A stretch of 64,000 bases of DNA from Toxonevra muliebris (Eukaryota > Arthropoda > Insecta > Diptera > Pallopteridae), in the NCBI GenBank assembly GCA_963691655.1, contig OY829326.1:150740998-150804997 (forward strand), given 5' to 3'. The translations under genes were made by a program, and so were the position numbers. This document shows, one piece after another, positions 1 to 10,072 of this stretch (the first letter of the stretch is position 1; every line of letters begins with the position of its first letter). Under the pieces are notes generated by a model that did not search any database, was not told the DNA's origin, and saw only the letters and a program-made list of their open reading frames with translations.

Positions 1-1779
1 AAATGAGCCTCAACTACTACGGAAACCAAACATTTTTAATAGTAGTTCGTTTCCCACGCTACTCTCTTATGTAGCCTGTAAAAAACTGAGAAAACTTAGA
101 ACTTTTATATTATCACATGTGATTTTCAGACCCCCGCGAGTTCTCTGTACAAATGTAATAAAATTTTATGAGCAACCTTGGTGTTTTGTTAATTTTTTTT
201 TCTGCTTTGAACGCACATTAGAAATATGTTTTGGTTGTGTTTTTTTTTTTTTGCGCTCAAAATTTTACGCATTTTAATATTTAATAAAAAAAAAAAACAA
301 ATTATTATTTACTGATAAAAAAAAAGCACAGAATACCAAAACAGAAGCAAAATCGCAAAACAAGCAGAAGAGAACAAAAATTAATAAAAACGAAAAAAAT
401 TTCCAAAAAAGAAATATAGAATCTGCAAGAATTGGAATTCAAGCGCTTGATAATATATGCCCAGCAAAAAATACTACAGAATAGCTATATTTAAAAATCA
501 TATATAAAAATATCAAGCGATTTCCGAATGATCAACTCTCAATTTTTTTTTTTTTTTTTTTTTTTTTTGTTTCATGACCAACGCTTAATATGTTTGAGAA
601 ACAATACTTAAAACGTTCTAAGGTAAAATATTAATGTTAAAGTTTTAATTTTAGAACTCATTCTTAATATCTTAAGGATGAAATTGAAATGATGTAACTA
701 TTTTGTAACTTTTTGCTTTAACAAGTATAAGTTCTTAACTAGCATTAGCAAGAACTCTGTGAATATAAATAGCTTTAGAATGAATACTGGAATCTGTTTT
801 TTTTTTTTCAAGTTAGTTACACAAATTTTGGTTTGCTGGGATATTTGAATCATGTGCTGCTGCCTGCTTCACACGGAGTTGTTATTGTTTTTGTGGTTGA
901 TGTTGTTGTCCAAGTGCGGATTATACAAAGGTCATTTCTTGTGTGGTGGCTTGGGTCTAAAGTAAAAAACTCTACGTAGCTTAATTTCTTATTATTTTTG
1001 TTTTTGCACACGGCACTTAAGTATTTCTTTTTTTTATACATACCTACATATATATCAACAAATTTTTTGTTTCTTGTTTTGTTTTTTTTTTGCAGGAAGT
1101 TTATTATTTACAGGCTTTAAACATATACCTAAATATTATTTCTTATTTTACTTAAGATTATACGTTTTTGTATTTTGTTTTTTTTTTGTATATAAAAAGA
1201 AAAAGAGAATGAGAATGATGAAAAGGAGGAAGAAGCTCTAGATGATAAACAAGAAAAAACACCAGTAGCAATATTTTGTTTGTGATTATAAAACAATTAT
1301 TTTTTTTTTTTTTCGTTTTCTGCTTTTAATTTTTAATTATATAATTTAAAATATAACAATTTATTATGTTTAAATATATAGAAGATATGTAAATGCATGT
1401 GAATACAACAATAACAACAACAAAAATTAAGAAAAACTTATAAAAAAAAAAACTTAGTAAATTATGTAACTCACTCACATTTTAAATTTACCTAAAATCG
1501 TCATACTCTTACCTAAAAAGAAGAAGAAAAAAATATAATTGTAATTAATTGTTTTTCTTTTTTTTTTATTTTAAAGCAATTTATAATATTTAAGCAAATG
1601 TATCCTTCAGTGTTTTTGATGTACAAATTTAATAACTTTCTCTTATCAAAAAAAAATATATATTTTAAGTTATAATTAAAAAGAATCTATAAGTCAATTG
1701 CATGTTTGTAATAAATAGAAAATATAGAATTAAAAAAAAAAAAATATTATAAAAATCAAAATAGTTTATATTTAGTTAC
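1..1779. other. AT-rich non-coding stretch
   Basis: I see no gene here. The sequence is extremely AT-rich with many A and T homopolymers, the longest being a T run near 543-568. The only open frames are short and low-complexity. It could be intron or 3' flanking DNA, but no splice sites or polyadenylation pattern settles this. Confidence 0.6.
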
Positions 1780-2208
1780 AATAGCTGCGTTTTATTCGCC
1801 ACTTGCTTCTAGTTATCTATAACTAGCAGCGATAAATGTATGGGAAAACAACAACAAAGAGTCAGAGATAATTCGTATAATTATAGCTTTTATGTATACT
1901 TAACAAGTTATTTAACTGCATCAATTTCTATTGCGAACTGCTAAAAATGAAAGAAGAAGCATGACAGTTTGGCAAAAAACAAAAAACGAAAAGATTCAAA
2001 ATGTCTGCCGGCAAAAAAATGTAAAAAATTATCGTTAAATATTTTTATAAAGAGTAAGAACTTAAAATAAAAACCACGATTGGCCGCAATAGCTGGAATG
2101 TTTCACCTCTAGCTGCTGAGCAGTTTCTTTGTGAATTACAAGATAATGAAGAAGAGACTTAACAGCTAGGTTTTATTCACACTAGCTGGCGAATAAAACG
2201 CAGCTATT
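1780..2208. mobile_element. MITE with about 22 bp terminal inverted repeats
   Basis: The left end (1780-1801) and right end (2187-2208) are perfect reverse complements containing GCTGCGTTTTATTCGCCA. Each repeat has a TA just inside its outer AA/TT, so a TA target duplication, as in the Tc1/mariner superfamily, is possible but not proven. Subterminal palindromes are present: CTAGTTAT/ATAACTAG near 1810-1832, and a TTTTATTC/GAATAAAA pair near 2171-2198. There is no coding capacity. The about 425 bp size fits a non-autonomous DNA transposon; the superfamily is not assigned. Confidence 0.8.
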
Positions 2209-3199
2209 AATCAGCCAAAAGAGAGAAAGGAACTTGCAATCAATCAATCATTGTAAATAATTGTGAACCTCAATTGAGTGCGCGTAAAATGATAAAATAT
2301 TCTCAATATGCACAATAGCAATTTCACTTCGTGTGAAACGAACTCAACTAGAATCTTTCTCTTTTTCTCGATTTTTCCCCTCTATACACTACGATAAAAA
2401 GTTTTTGTCTCAAAAATTGAAATTTTAAATTACTTGTCATACTTGTAAAGAATATAAAAACAAAAATATACTTAAAAAAAATAAGAAACCATTAAATCAT
2501 TTGTAAATTGTAATCATGTGTTAGTTTTAATCTACTACTACTACTTTTGTTTTTAAGGCATGTATATGTAAATGTATTATTTTTTATTTTATTTTTAATT
2601 TAAATTATATGTAATTAAAATAAAAAAAAATTTAATACAAATTTTAGTTTTCTATTGTGTACACATTTTAATTAGTTAAAAATTTAACAATTAGAAAAAA
2701 TCTAATAGTAATAAATACATAATGATTGTCAAAAATAAAGTAAAGAACTAAATAAATCAAATAACTAATTTACATACCTAACAAGTTTTTATTAAATTAA
2801 TAAAAAATGTTAAGCCACACACAAATACACACAAAATTTATGTATATATTAATAAAAATCATAAAACTTTATATACCTTTGTAATTTAGTTTTAAGTGCT
2901 CGATGTATTTATTGTTTATACTACTATATCGTTATGTTATAAATAAATAATTAATTAACATATTAAAATTAAATTAAAATAAATTATAACTAATTGTTTT
3001 AGCAAAACTGAAATTGTTGTCGTTTTATTTGCATATTTATTGTAGTATTTTTCTCTATTAGTTTTAAACCCTTTTGAAGCACCACGTAAAAATTGAGAGA
3101 GAGAGTATAAATTAAGGAAAACTCGAAGTTTCAAGTACTAATATTTTTTCTCGGATTTCTTACCTACACTTTATCAGCAGGTTACTTAATATACTAAAA
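2209..3199. other. AT-rich non-coding stretch
   Basis: No gene or clear repeat is visible. The segment is dominated by A/T homopolymers and short (TAA)-type repeats, with a short GA run near 3098-3107. Confidence 0.6.
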
Positions 3200-3412
3200 T
3201 TTTTGAGAGGTTTGGTCTCCGGAGTTACAAAAATTCACTTTGAGACAAAAAATTATTTCCATGTAGAGCAACAAACTCTTGTTTTACCGGAGCCTACAAT
3301 TCAGTACACTGGTCAAAATCATGCGCAGACACACTCGATTTTGTCATGGCGGGAATTGGATTCCTGGCAACAGTCGATGTTTTTATTGACTCTCTTAGAC
3401 AAAACAGATATA
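3200..3412 (+). pseudogene. LINE ORF2 C-terminal fragment, part 1 (RNase H end)
   Basis: This is the first of three pieces of one non-LTR retrotransposon ORF2 tail. The reading frame from 3203 has the look of the end of a LINE RNase H domain: an LPEPT motif, then a tryptophan-rich stretch (SWRELDSW). A frameshift near 3365 moves the coding frame, after which IDSLRQNRYK leads up to position 3412. The frame is cut by a DNA element beginning at 3414. Joining across that element, with one TAA kept, continues the frame into 5868-6060. LINEs with RNase H include the I, R1 and LOA groups; I cannot choose among them. The 5' boundary is not visible. Confidence 0.6.
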
Positions 3413-3533
3413 AGGGGCCGTTCAAATATTACGTAACGCAATTTTTAATCAATTTTGACCTCTCCCCGCTGGTCGTAAAACATCGTAACAATACTAGTGC
3501 TGAAAAAGTTGGTACAATTGTACCTTAGGTACA

Positions 3534-4690
3534 TTATTTATTTATTTATTTCATTCAGTCTACAGTTAAAAAATTACTTACAGACTAGTGATAATACGAA
3601 AGAAGGTAAAAGATTAATTAAAAATTTTTAATAAATCTAGCTTAAATCTATACTCGTTAATATTGAAATCAATCACATGGGAAAAATTGTTACATGATGT
3701 AATGCATCTTGGTATTGGTTCGTAGAATGCATAATTAGTGAGGTGTGAGGAATCGACAAACAAATGATTTTGACGTAATTCGCGAAGCGGTACATGAAAG
3801 CGAAATAAATTACTTAATTCCTCGGAATTGATTTTGCCATTGACTAGTTTAAATGCGAACAGTAAAGACAAATAGATTCTTCTATCTTTTAAAGACTGCA
3901 GACCGAGAAGTTTGCGTCTACCAAAATAGGACGGAATACCATCAGGCCAATGCATCTTGTATAAAGCGTACTTAGTGAATACTTTTTGAACTTTTTCGAT
4001 TTTATTGCTATGAGTATCGTAATACGGGTCCCAAACCATTGAACGGTAGTCTAAGTGACTTCTCATAGTCGATATGAGAATTAAAGGTCAGTTTAGAGTC
4101 AAATATGACACCTAAATCTTTCGTATCAGTCTTACGATCTATATTAATACCATTTATTTGATAATCAAAGAGCAATAGCTTAGGTTTTTTTGAATACGAA
4201 ATAACACAGCATTTGTTAATATTTAAATATAAGTGATTATCGGAACACCATCTTTAGAAAGAATTAATATCCAGTTGAATATTGAAGCAATTTGACAACT
4301 GAGAGATTTTTAAATATAACTTCACATCATCTGCAAACATTAAACAATAAACAAATCTGAAATGTAATGGTAAGTCATTGATGAATAGTAAAAAAAATAA
4401 AGGGCCGCTATGGGTACCTTGTGGTATACCAGACCACGCGTTTACCATTAACGAAAAGTTTCCTGCCATTTAAAAAACTTTTGAAAAAGTTGAGAAGCGC
4501 ATCATTATTAATGCCGTACAATTTCAGCTTGTGTAAGAGAATTGAGTGATCAACTTTATCGAAGGCTTTGGAAAAATCTGTGTATATTATATCTACTTGT
4601 TGTCGTTGCTCCATAGCACTAACAATTCGGTTAGTAATCATCATCAAATTAGTACTTGTAGATCTACCAGGAAGGTACAATTGGCACATT
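3534..4690 (-). mobile_element. 5'-truncated LINE nested in the TAA element
   Basis: On the minus strand the element ends in an (AAAT)n-type tail, seen on plus as repeated TTTA at about 3534-3554. It is bounded by matching TTAGGTACA at 3525-3533 and 4691-4699, a likely 9 bp target duplication. That motif recurs nearby, however, so the match could be partly coincidental. The coding part is listed separately. A CR1 or Jockey-like clade is plausible from the RT motifs and A/T tail, but is not established. Confidence 0.75.
3614..4689 (-). pseudogene. Reverse transcriptase of a LINE, broken
   Basis: Reading down from 4689, the protein starts at the LPGRSTSTNL motif just before RT block A. It contains the block A motif DIIYTDFSKAFDKVDH, then after a frameshift near 4440-4470 the block B motif GIPQGTHSGPLFFLLFINDL and the block C catalytic FADD (usual YADD or FADD). 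A further break lies near 4066-4075. There, KDLGVIFDSKLTFNSHID runs directly into RSHLDYRSMVWDPYY, so about 40 residues normally found between them are missing and the frame changes. The last ORF (3614-4066) is the usual LINE C-terminal region. The endonuclease and N-terminal RT are absent because of 5' truncation. The copy is not functional. Confidence 0.85.
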
Positions 4691-4825
4691 TTAGGTACAA
4701 TTTAAATTTATATATTTACATGAAAAAAGAACATTTGGCGCGACTTTTATTTATAACGAGCTTGATAGATAAAAAAGTTTAATGATCAAAACGATTCTTG
4801 AAATTTTCCTTATTATATCTTGCTT

Positions 4826-5390
4826 GCTTTCAGATGGGTTACGATGAAAAGTATGATGGTTTCTATTCCACTCACATATTGGATAACAAAATTTTTGTGT
4901 TTGAATATAAAGCAAAATTTATACATTTTTTAATAACAACGAACACGCACGAGATGAGCTACCGCTAAAGGCAAAAAAAGCTTTCCGATTTTAAAAGGAG
5001 TGAAAAATGAAGCAGAAATGGTTGAATGAAGGCCTTAAACAAGGCAAAAAGTTTATAATACCTATGTGGCGTTTCTAGTTTCGCGCAATTTAAACCATAT
5101 TGAAAGACATGCAAAATCCGATCTGCATAAAAAAAGTAAATGTTGCAAAATCTACCGTGAAAATTTCCAGTTACTCTAAATAAAATTCTGAAGAAAAGCT
5201 ATTAACCAATTTAGGAAAAGAATTGGAGATTCACCTGTGTTTATACGTAGCTGAGCACAGCTTGCCATTTACATATCAAATCAAAATTAAAGGAAATTTT
5301 CCCAAAAATATTTTTTAACAGTGATATACGACACAATCTTAATTTTTTATCTGAGGCAACTGCCTCGTCGCTTCCCAGCTAAATTGAGAA
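4826..5390 (+). pseudogene. Decayed transposon protein with zinc-finger and AEHSLPF motif
   Basis: No intact ORF exists, but short coding-like patches fall in order on the plus strand. They are KQKWLNEGLKQGKKF (about 5012-5060), a zinc-finger tail HIERHAKSDLHKK (about 5096-5137), EIHLCLYVAEHSLPF (about 5225-5275) and FFNSDIRHNLNF (about 5312-5350). The order W-L-N..C-x2-C..H-x5-H..AEHNLPF..SDIAKNL is familiar from insect transposon proteins with a BED/C2H2-type finger and a DUF4371-like region, usually grouped with hAT. At least two frameshifts and several stops are present. This is recognition of a pattern, not an alignment. It is probably the remnant of the protein of the surrounding TAA element, or of an older nested element. 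Confidence 0.4.
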
Positions 5391-5867
5391 ACTCTCGACA
5401 TAAATCACCACTTTTGCCATAGCGCGAGAGGGAAAGCAGTTTTTTTTTTCCTCAATTTCAGGAAGATTTCGGAACCGAGGCTCATTAGATGTAAAGAACG
5501 CAACTGATATATTTATAATATCATTATTTGCATAATTTGTAAGCATTGATCTCAATGAGAAGAATGAGTTAAATATATAGGGTAACGAATTTTTTTTATG
5601 CTTTATGTAGGTATACAAAATTTTAAATTGAAAAAAGCTACATACCAATGAATTGTATTATCTTAGGTACATTGAAGCTCATTTAGGTATAATTTTTTCA
5701 TGAATTAGGTACAATTTGAAATTTCCCCCTGTATTCATCTGCATTTGATAGTATAAAATCAACGTTATGTAACGCAGTTGATGACCCACTCCCCCATGTA
5801 ACACTTCGTAACAAATTGGCGGACCCCCTCCCCCTCGCGTGTTGCATAATATATGAACGGCCCCTAA

Positions 5868-6060
5868 GTGCCCGTTAAGTTTGCAAAAATGTGACTTGAG
5901 ATTCATGGTAGGGCTCGCCAGAGGCTTCGTTGTAGTCAATGATTTTCTAAGAAAAATCGATGTCAAGGTATCCAGTTTAGGTGATCCATGTCTAGAAGAT
6001 GCAGGGAATTTCATCTGTAGATTTCCTGCCTTCTCTGATGAGATGAGATGTGCTGAACTA
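5868..6060 (+). pseudogene. LINE ORF2 C-terminal fragment, part 2 (Cys-rich tail)
   Basis: This continues the frame of 3200-3412. It reads CPLSLQKCDLRFMVGL, then a degenerate version of the LTGH...L.KI segment, then CLED..NFICRFPAFSDE. The last part matches the conserved C...C...H-x-(I/L)-C-x-C-PA(F/L) tail of LINE ORF2 proteins with RNase H. One cysteine and the histidine of that motif are altered. The frame runs open to 6060, where a TA-flanked MITE begins, and resumes at 6734. Confidence 0.65.
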
Positions 6061-6731
6061 CACGCAAAGAAAAAAACGTTTAGCGCCCGTTTGTGGAGAA
6101 TATATTACTTTTACGCTGAACAAAAACGTTTCTGAGGAACGTTGCAGTGTTTACAGAGACCAAAACTGTTTTCTGCAAAAGATTAACAATTTTATGATGA
6201 ACGAAAATTCGTTCACGATAAAATTAAGGCAATTTTCTTTTCTGGCAAATGAAAAAAACGTTTCTGCTAAACGAAAGTTCACAACTCTCTTCTCTTTTTA
6301 TTTCCGTTTTCCTCTCATCTCGCTTTCGTCGCAAAAAGAAGCAGCAGCGACGCTTACATTCAAACTTCACACAACAACAAATCAACACAACATAACGGGA
6401 AGTATCATTTGTCAACGCAATATTGAAGAATTTTGATTGTGCATTGAAATTATTTCATCACATTTCTTTTTGTCTATAAAAAAGTGCGTGGTGTTTACAA
6501 AAAACAAATAAAAGTATATGATTTATAATAAATAATATAAAAATTGTAATAATATAATTTTATGTAAATTTGTAAAAGAATTGAATGGCTTATGATGAAT
6601 AAATCTTCGTTCATGGCAACCGAATACAGTCGTTATGATAAATAAATGTTCGTTCATCATGAAAACATTCCATGAACGAAGTTCGTTTAGTGAAAAATTC
6701 GTTTCTGAGAAACGAATTTTTTCTTTGTGTG
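6061..6731. mobile_element. About 670 bp MITE with CACRCAAAGAAAAAA ends
   Basis: The left end CACGCAAAGAAAAAAACGTT (from 6061) is mirrored at the right end (to 6731), with TA on both outer sides (6059-6060 and 6732-6733). The interior repeats GAACGAA/TTCGTTC words in both orientations, at about 6200, 6270, 6648 and 6675-6713, giving many possible hairpins. No protein is encoded. Removing the element with one TA restores the LINE frame GAACTA-GGCAAACAG and a stop, which independently supports the boundaries. A TA duplication suggests a Tc1/mariner-type mover, but the TIR is not one I can name. Confidence 0.8.
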
Positions 6732-6733
6732 TA

Positions 6734-6751
6734 GGCAAACAGCTATATTAG
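6734..6751 (+). pseudogene. LINE ORF2 C-terminal fragment, part 3 (stop codon)
   Basis: After the MITE and its TA, the frame continues GKQLY and stops with TAG at 6749-6751. This is the C-terminus of the LINE fragment begun at 3200. No clear poly(A) or short-repeat tail is visible downstream, so the 3' end of the LINE is not located. Confidence 0.5.
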
Positions 6752-7525
6752 TTTGGTTCGGGTAAATTTCAAGGTGTAGAGAGAACGTTAGAGATAAAGT
6801 TAAATTTGTTTTCTAGTTTGAATGATCCTAGTTCTTTGCTGACTCTCATATTATACAATATAATAACTAACACAGTCCAATTAAAAATCTCGTCTTTTTG
6901 GGACTATCAAGCGTAATGCTTTTTAATTGTTTTGAGCTCGCTGATTTCAATAATTTCTCAAATTATATAGAAATTGTCGGATTCAATAACTTTCTCTATT
7001 AGTTATAGATATTTTCGGGTTTTTTTTTTGGGAGAGGTAGATGTGTAGCAGCATATTTATACCAGATTCTTAACCCAGTAATGCCTAACGGTGCCATATG
7101 ACGCCTTGCCGCTGAGCCGCTCTTGAGCCGGGTTCAAAAACAATTTTTTTCTCAAGCTACTTTCTTGATCTATCTACTTTGATTCCGGCTCGTCCTTAAT
7201 GTGCTAAAGAAAAGTGTTTTTTGATTTATTTTATAATTGTAAGCATATTGACTCTTTAGCTCCCTTTCTTCTAATTTTTCTCAAGCCATTAACAAAGTTG
7301 GTTAGCGTGTTGTAAAAAATTATTATATGACAAATTTTGGTATGTGTGTCTGAACAGCAGGAAACCAGTTAATGGCTGTTCACACAGGTTCAAGTACGAA
7401 CGCCTGTCTGAAAGGGAGAGGTAGAAAAAATAGGTAGTTAAAAAAGAAAGGGGAGTTTCTATTTCTTTCTTACTTCAGACAGTTCTTCATGCTTACGCCC
7501 GTGAGAGCAGCCACTTAGCTTATAT
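6752..7525. other. Non-coding, no feature recognised
   Basis: The stretch may include the LINE 3' untranslated region at its start. I see no ORF with coding character and no clear terminal repeats. Confidence 0.5.
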
Positions 7526-7739
7526 TCAGGCATGCTCCAGAATCTGAGTGAAAGTGAATTTGAAATCGAGTGAAATTGTTTTTTGTTCACTATTTTTCTT
7601 TAATTCGTTGTATTTTTCGATCAGCTGGTTATTGGCGCAAGGAAAAAAAAAAACAAAAAGAGGTTGTGAAAATTTAAAAATATGAGTGTTTTAATTATTA
7701 ATATTAATATGCTAGCGAACAAATTTAAAAGCATTTGAA

Positions 7740-7845
7740 GAAGCAGCAGTAGAAGTAACATTAACAGCGGCAGCGTTAGCGACCGTGGAAGTGCCGGCAG
7801 TGGAAGAGGCGGTGGTACTAAGGGCAGCAAAAGAAGCAGCAGTGA
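7740..7845 (+). repeat. AGC/GGC-rich trinucleotide stretch
   Basis: Degenerate GCAGC, GGCAG and AGAAG units form a triplet-rich tract inside the TIR element. The long leucine-rich minus ORF here is a by-product of this tract. Confidence 0.5.
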
Positions 7846-7849
7846 CCAC

Positions 7850-8198
7850 AGCAGTATTTCTTCAACGGAGCATGTGCTGTCTACATTTTCAAAAGTGGAA
7901 GGGGGGCCAAACTGTGAAAAGCCAATTACACCTTCAATTACTGTGTTAAACGATATAGAGGGGCTGCTCCCGGTCGCCCTAGTCCCGGAATTGTTGTTAT
8001 TTTTGCTATTTTCTTTCTTTTTGTGGTGGGCCATTGCTCTTAAGGTTCGTCGCCAATTATTGCCAGTGCTTCTACTTTTACTTTATCGCCCTTGACGAAG
8101 CCTCTAGCGATGTCTGGATGCTTCTCCATAAATTGAGGAATAAAGCGTCCTGGGAGAAGCTCTTATGCTTTCTCCATGAAATTTTTATTTTCATTCAT
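7850..8198 (-). pseudogene. Myb/SANT-like transposon protein, degraded
   Basis: Reading minus from ATG at 8198: NFMEKA, a stop, then FMEKHPDIARGFVKGDKVKV. A gap and frameshift follow, then KKKENSKNN, ATGSSPSISFN, and IGFSQFGPPSTFENVDST. This order (helical N-terminus, basic KRKxE stretch, ATGGGP-type loop, SFGxPST end) is what I expect of Myb/SANT-like DNA-binding proteins carried by Harbinger elements in insects. The central W-K helix is missing. Two in-frame stops and one frameshift mean it is inactive. The identification is by motif order only. Confidence 0.5.
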
Positions 8199-8468
8199 AT
8201 TTTCTATAATTGATTAATTTTTTTGTTAAATTTGCGCCGGTTGTTCTATTTCACTTGTTGCTGCTAAAGTGAATTCAAATCACTTTTTTTTTAGTGAATT
8301 CGGTTTCTAGAGCATGCGAATTCGTTCAATAACGAGTTTAATAACGAGTAAGAAAAGAAAAGTGAAAGTGAATCATAGAGCACCAACGAGTGAAATTGAA
8401 GTGATTTCAATTCACTTTCACTCGAAAGTGTCACTTTCACTCGAAAGTGAATTCTGGAGTATGCCTGA

Positions 8469-9534
8469 TTCATATTATTCCATCTCTTTTACAGCTGCTC
8501 ATCACACTGTTTGAAGTGTCTTGAACACTTGGCTATTTTCTTTTTGTGATCATAACTTTTTTAACATAATATATTTAGCTGGCCATTTCTCTCTTAATTT
8601 TAAAATTAGATTAGATGAAGATGAATAGAGTTAGCGCAGGCATCACTTGGAATTCATTACGATTCAATCACTTTGGTCTCAGGGGACAAGATACTCCTCA
8701 AATTTTTTTTAATGAGGCTGACATTGTTTCAAAAACATTACATATTTCTGTATTTTTCTATCACATCATAACCAGAATTTACTAATTTATCTGAGTACCC
8801 CAGTAGACTTTACAGTACAAAAAAAAAAAAACCAAAAAAAAAAACCAAAAAAAAACTTTTTTGAAGAATTTCAGTTGAATAAATATGATATAGCTATACA
8901 AGTAAAACCTTTCCCATTTAATTTTCTTTAAAAATAAAATTCAACAAAAGTAAATTGAAATAATATCAAACTTCCTCACTCTTGGTAACATCAGTTATCA
9001 CCGCAGGCATTGGGAAAGTAAATACTGTGTGTGCAAATATATGTAATATACATATATGTATGTAATAAATATGCATAATTTTCATACAAATTAGACTCAA
9101 ATAATCACAGAAAACAAATCTTTGATAATTACAAAAGCGTAAATTGAAATAAATTTTTCCGCCATTCTAAAGGAGGCACAAAACATTTTCATCATTCATT
9201 ATAACACCCACGTCCCCTTGCACACATACACATATACTTAACTACATACTCGCATTTTTTTACATCTATATTTCATTCATTCACCGAAAAATAAAATACA
9301 AAAAAAAGAAAAAAATAATGTGAAAAGGAGAAAGGAAAAATCATGATTTATTACTTTTAAATACCGCAGTAAGTACATTAAAATTCCAACCAGCACACAC
9401 ACGCACACTAACATATATATACACAAATAAATTTGTATGTTTGTATGTAAATTTCACCACATGGGACATTTTTGTGCGACGTAAATTTATTTGCATAGCT
9501 TTTTTTCTACCCATACATATAGAAATTTTTGTAT
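8469..9534. other. Non-coding with microsatellites
   Basis: No gene is visible. There are A-runs near 8820-8855, and (ACAT/TATG) and (CA) repeats near 9040-9070 and 9390-9450, typical of fly non-coding DNA. Confidence 0.55.
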
Positions 9535-9792
9535 ATGGGTCATTCTTAGATTTTTCGAAGGCGTGTTGAAATCGACCTCATCGATTTTTTCAATTTGACG
9601 ACACAAGTAGCTGTTTGATTCAGTAGTAAAATTGCATTTAAATTTTGTCAATATACCTACTATTTCGATTAGGAGTGAGGGGTTGTTAAAAATTTGCATA
9701 TTTTTTATTTTGGATTGAAGAAAATCAAAAGAGACGGAATTCCATATTTTTTTATCCGATTTTTTTATCCGAAAAATCATAGAATGACCCAT
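9535..9792. mobile_element. 258 bp MITE with 23 bp TIRs
   Basis: The left end at 9535-9557 (ATGGGTCATTCT then GATTTTTCG) is mirrored at 9770-9792, with two mismatches in the middle. There is no protein. The flanks do not give a clear target duplication, so the superfamily is unknown. Confidence 0.7.
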
Positions 9793-10072
9793 GTGCGTGC
9801 GTTGAAACAAACAGGAAAATGTAGGGAGAAATCAGAATCTGTGGTACAGAAAAAAATTCGCGATTGCACAAAAGTCATAAATTTATATTTACATTCATAA
9901 ATAAATATATATCTACAAATGCTTATATGAAAATAAGGAAATGATTTTTTTTTTTTTTTAAATACAAAAACGCCTTTTTCGCACACACTAAAATACACGC
10001 ACGTAATCTTTCGTACCTACACATGTGTAGGGTTTTCTGCACCTTACACTGTTCAACATGAGATATAAAATA

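Larger units (their letters stand above)
3411..5867 (+). mobile_element. 2.45 kb TIR element with TAA target duplication (PIF/Harbinger-like TSD)
   Basis: The ends at 3414 and 5864 are inverted repeats beginning GGGGCCGTTCA and continuing with an ATATTAYGYAAC block, flanked on both sides by TAA (3411-3413 and 5865-5867). Subterminal C-rich blocks and GTTAC-type motifs follow on both sides. A 3 bp TWA duplication is typical of PIF/Harbinger, but the encoded remnant at 4826-5390 looks more like a hAT-type protein, so the superfamily is open. The element interrupts a LINE reading frame that becomes continuous again when the element and one TAA are removed, which fixes the ends well. It carries a nested LINE at 3534-4690. 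Confidence 0.8.
7526..8468 (-). mobile_element. 943 bp TIR element with Myb/SANT-like ORF remnant
   Basis: The 18 bp terminal repeats TCAGGCATRCTCCAGAAT lie at 7526-7543 and, inverted, at 8451-8468. Inside both ends the word GAAAGTGAATT and its complement TCACTTTCACTCG are repeated several times. No convincing target duplication can be read. The interior contains a broken protein with Myb/SANT-type features of the kind found as a second ORF in Harbinger transposons, so a Harbinger origin is plausible. Confidence 0.7.

Noticed and set aside
7621..8034. Full 137-codon minus ORF as a real gene
   Set aside because: Only its first half has the Myb/SANT-like motifs. The leucine-rich rest reads through a CAG-type triplet tract, and the ORF is frameshifted relative to its N-terminal part.
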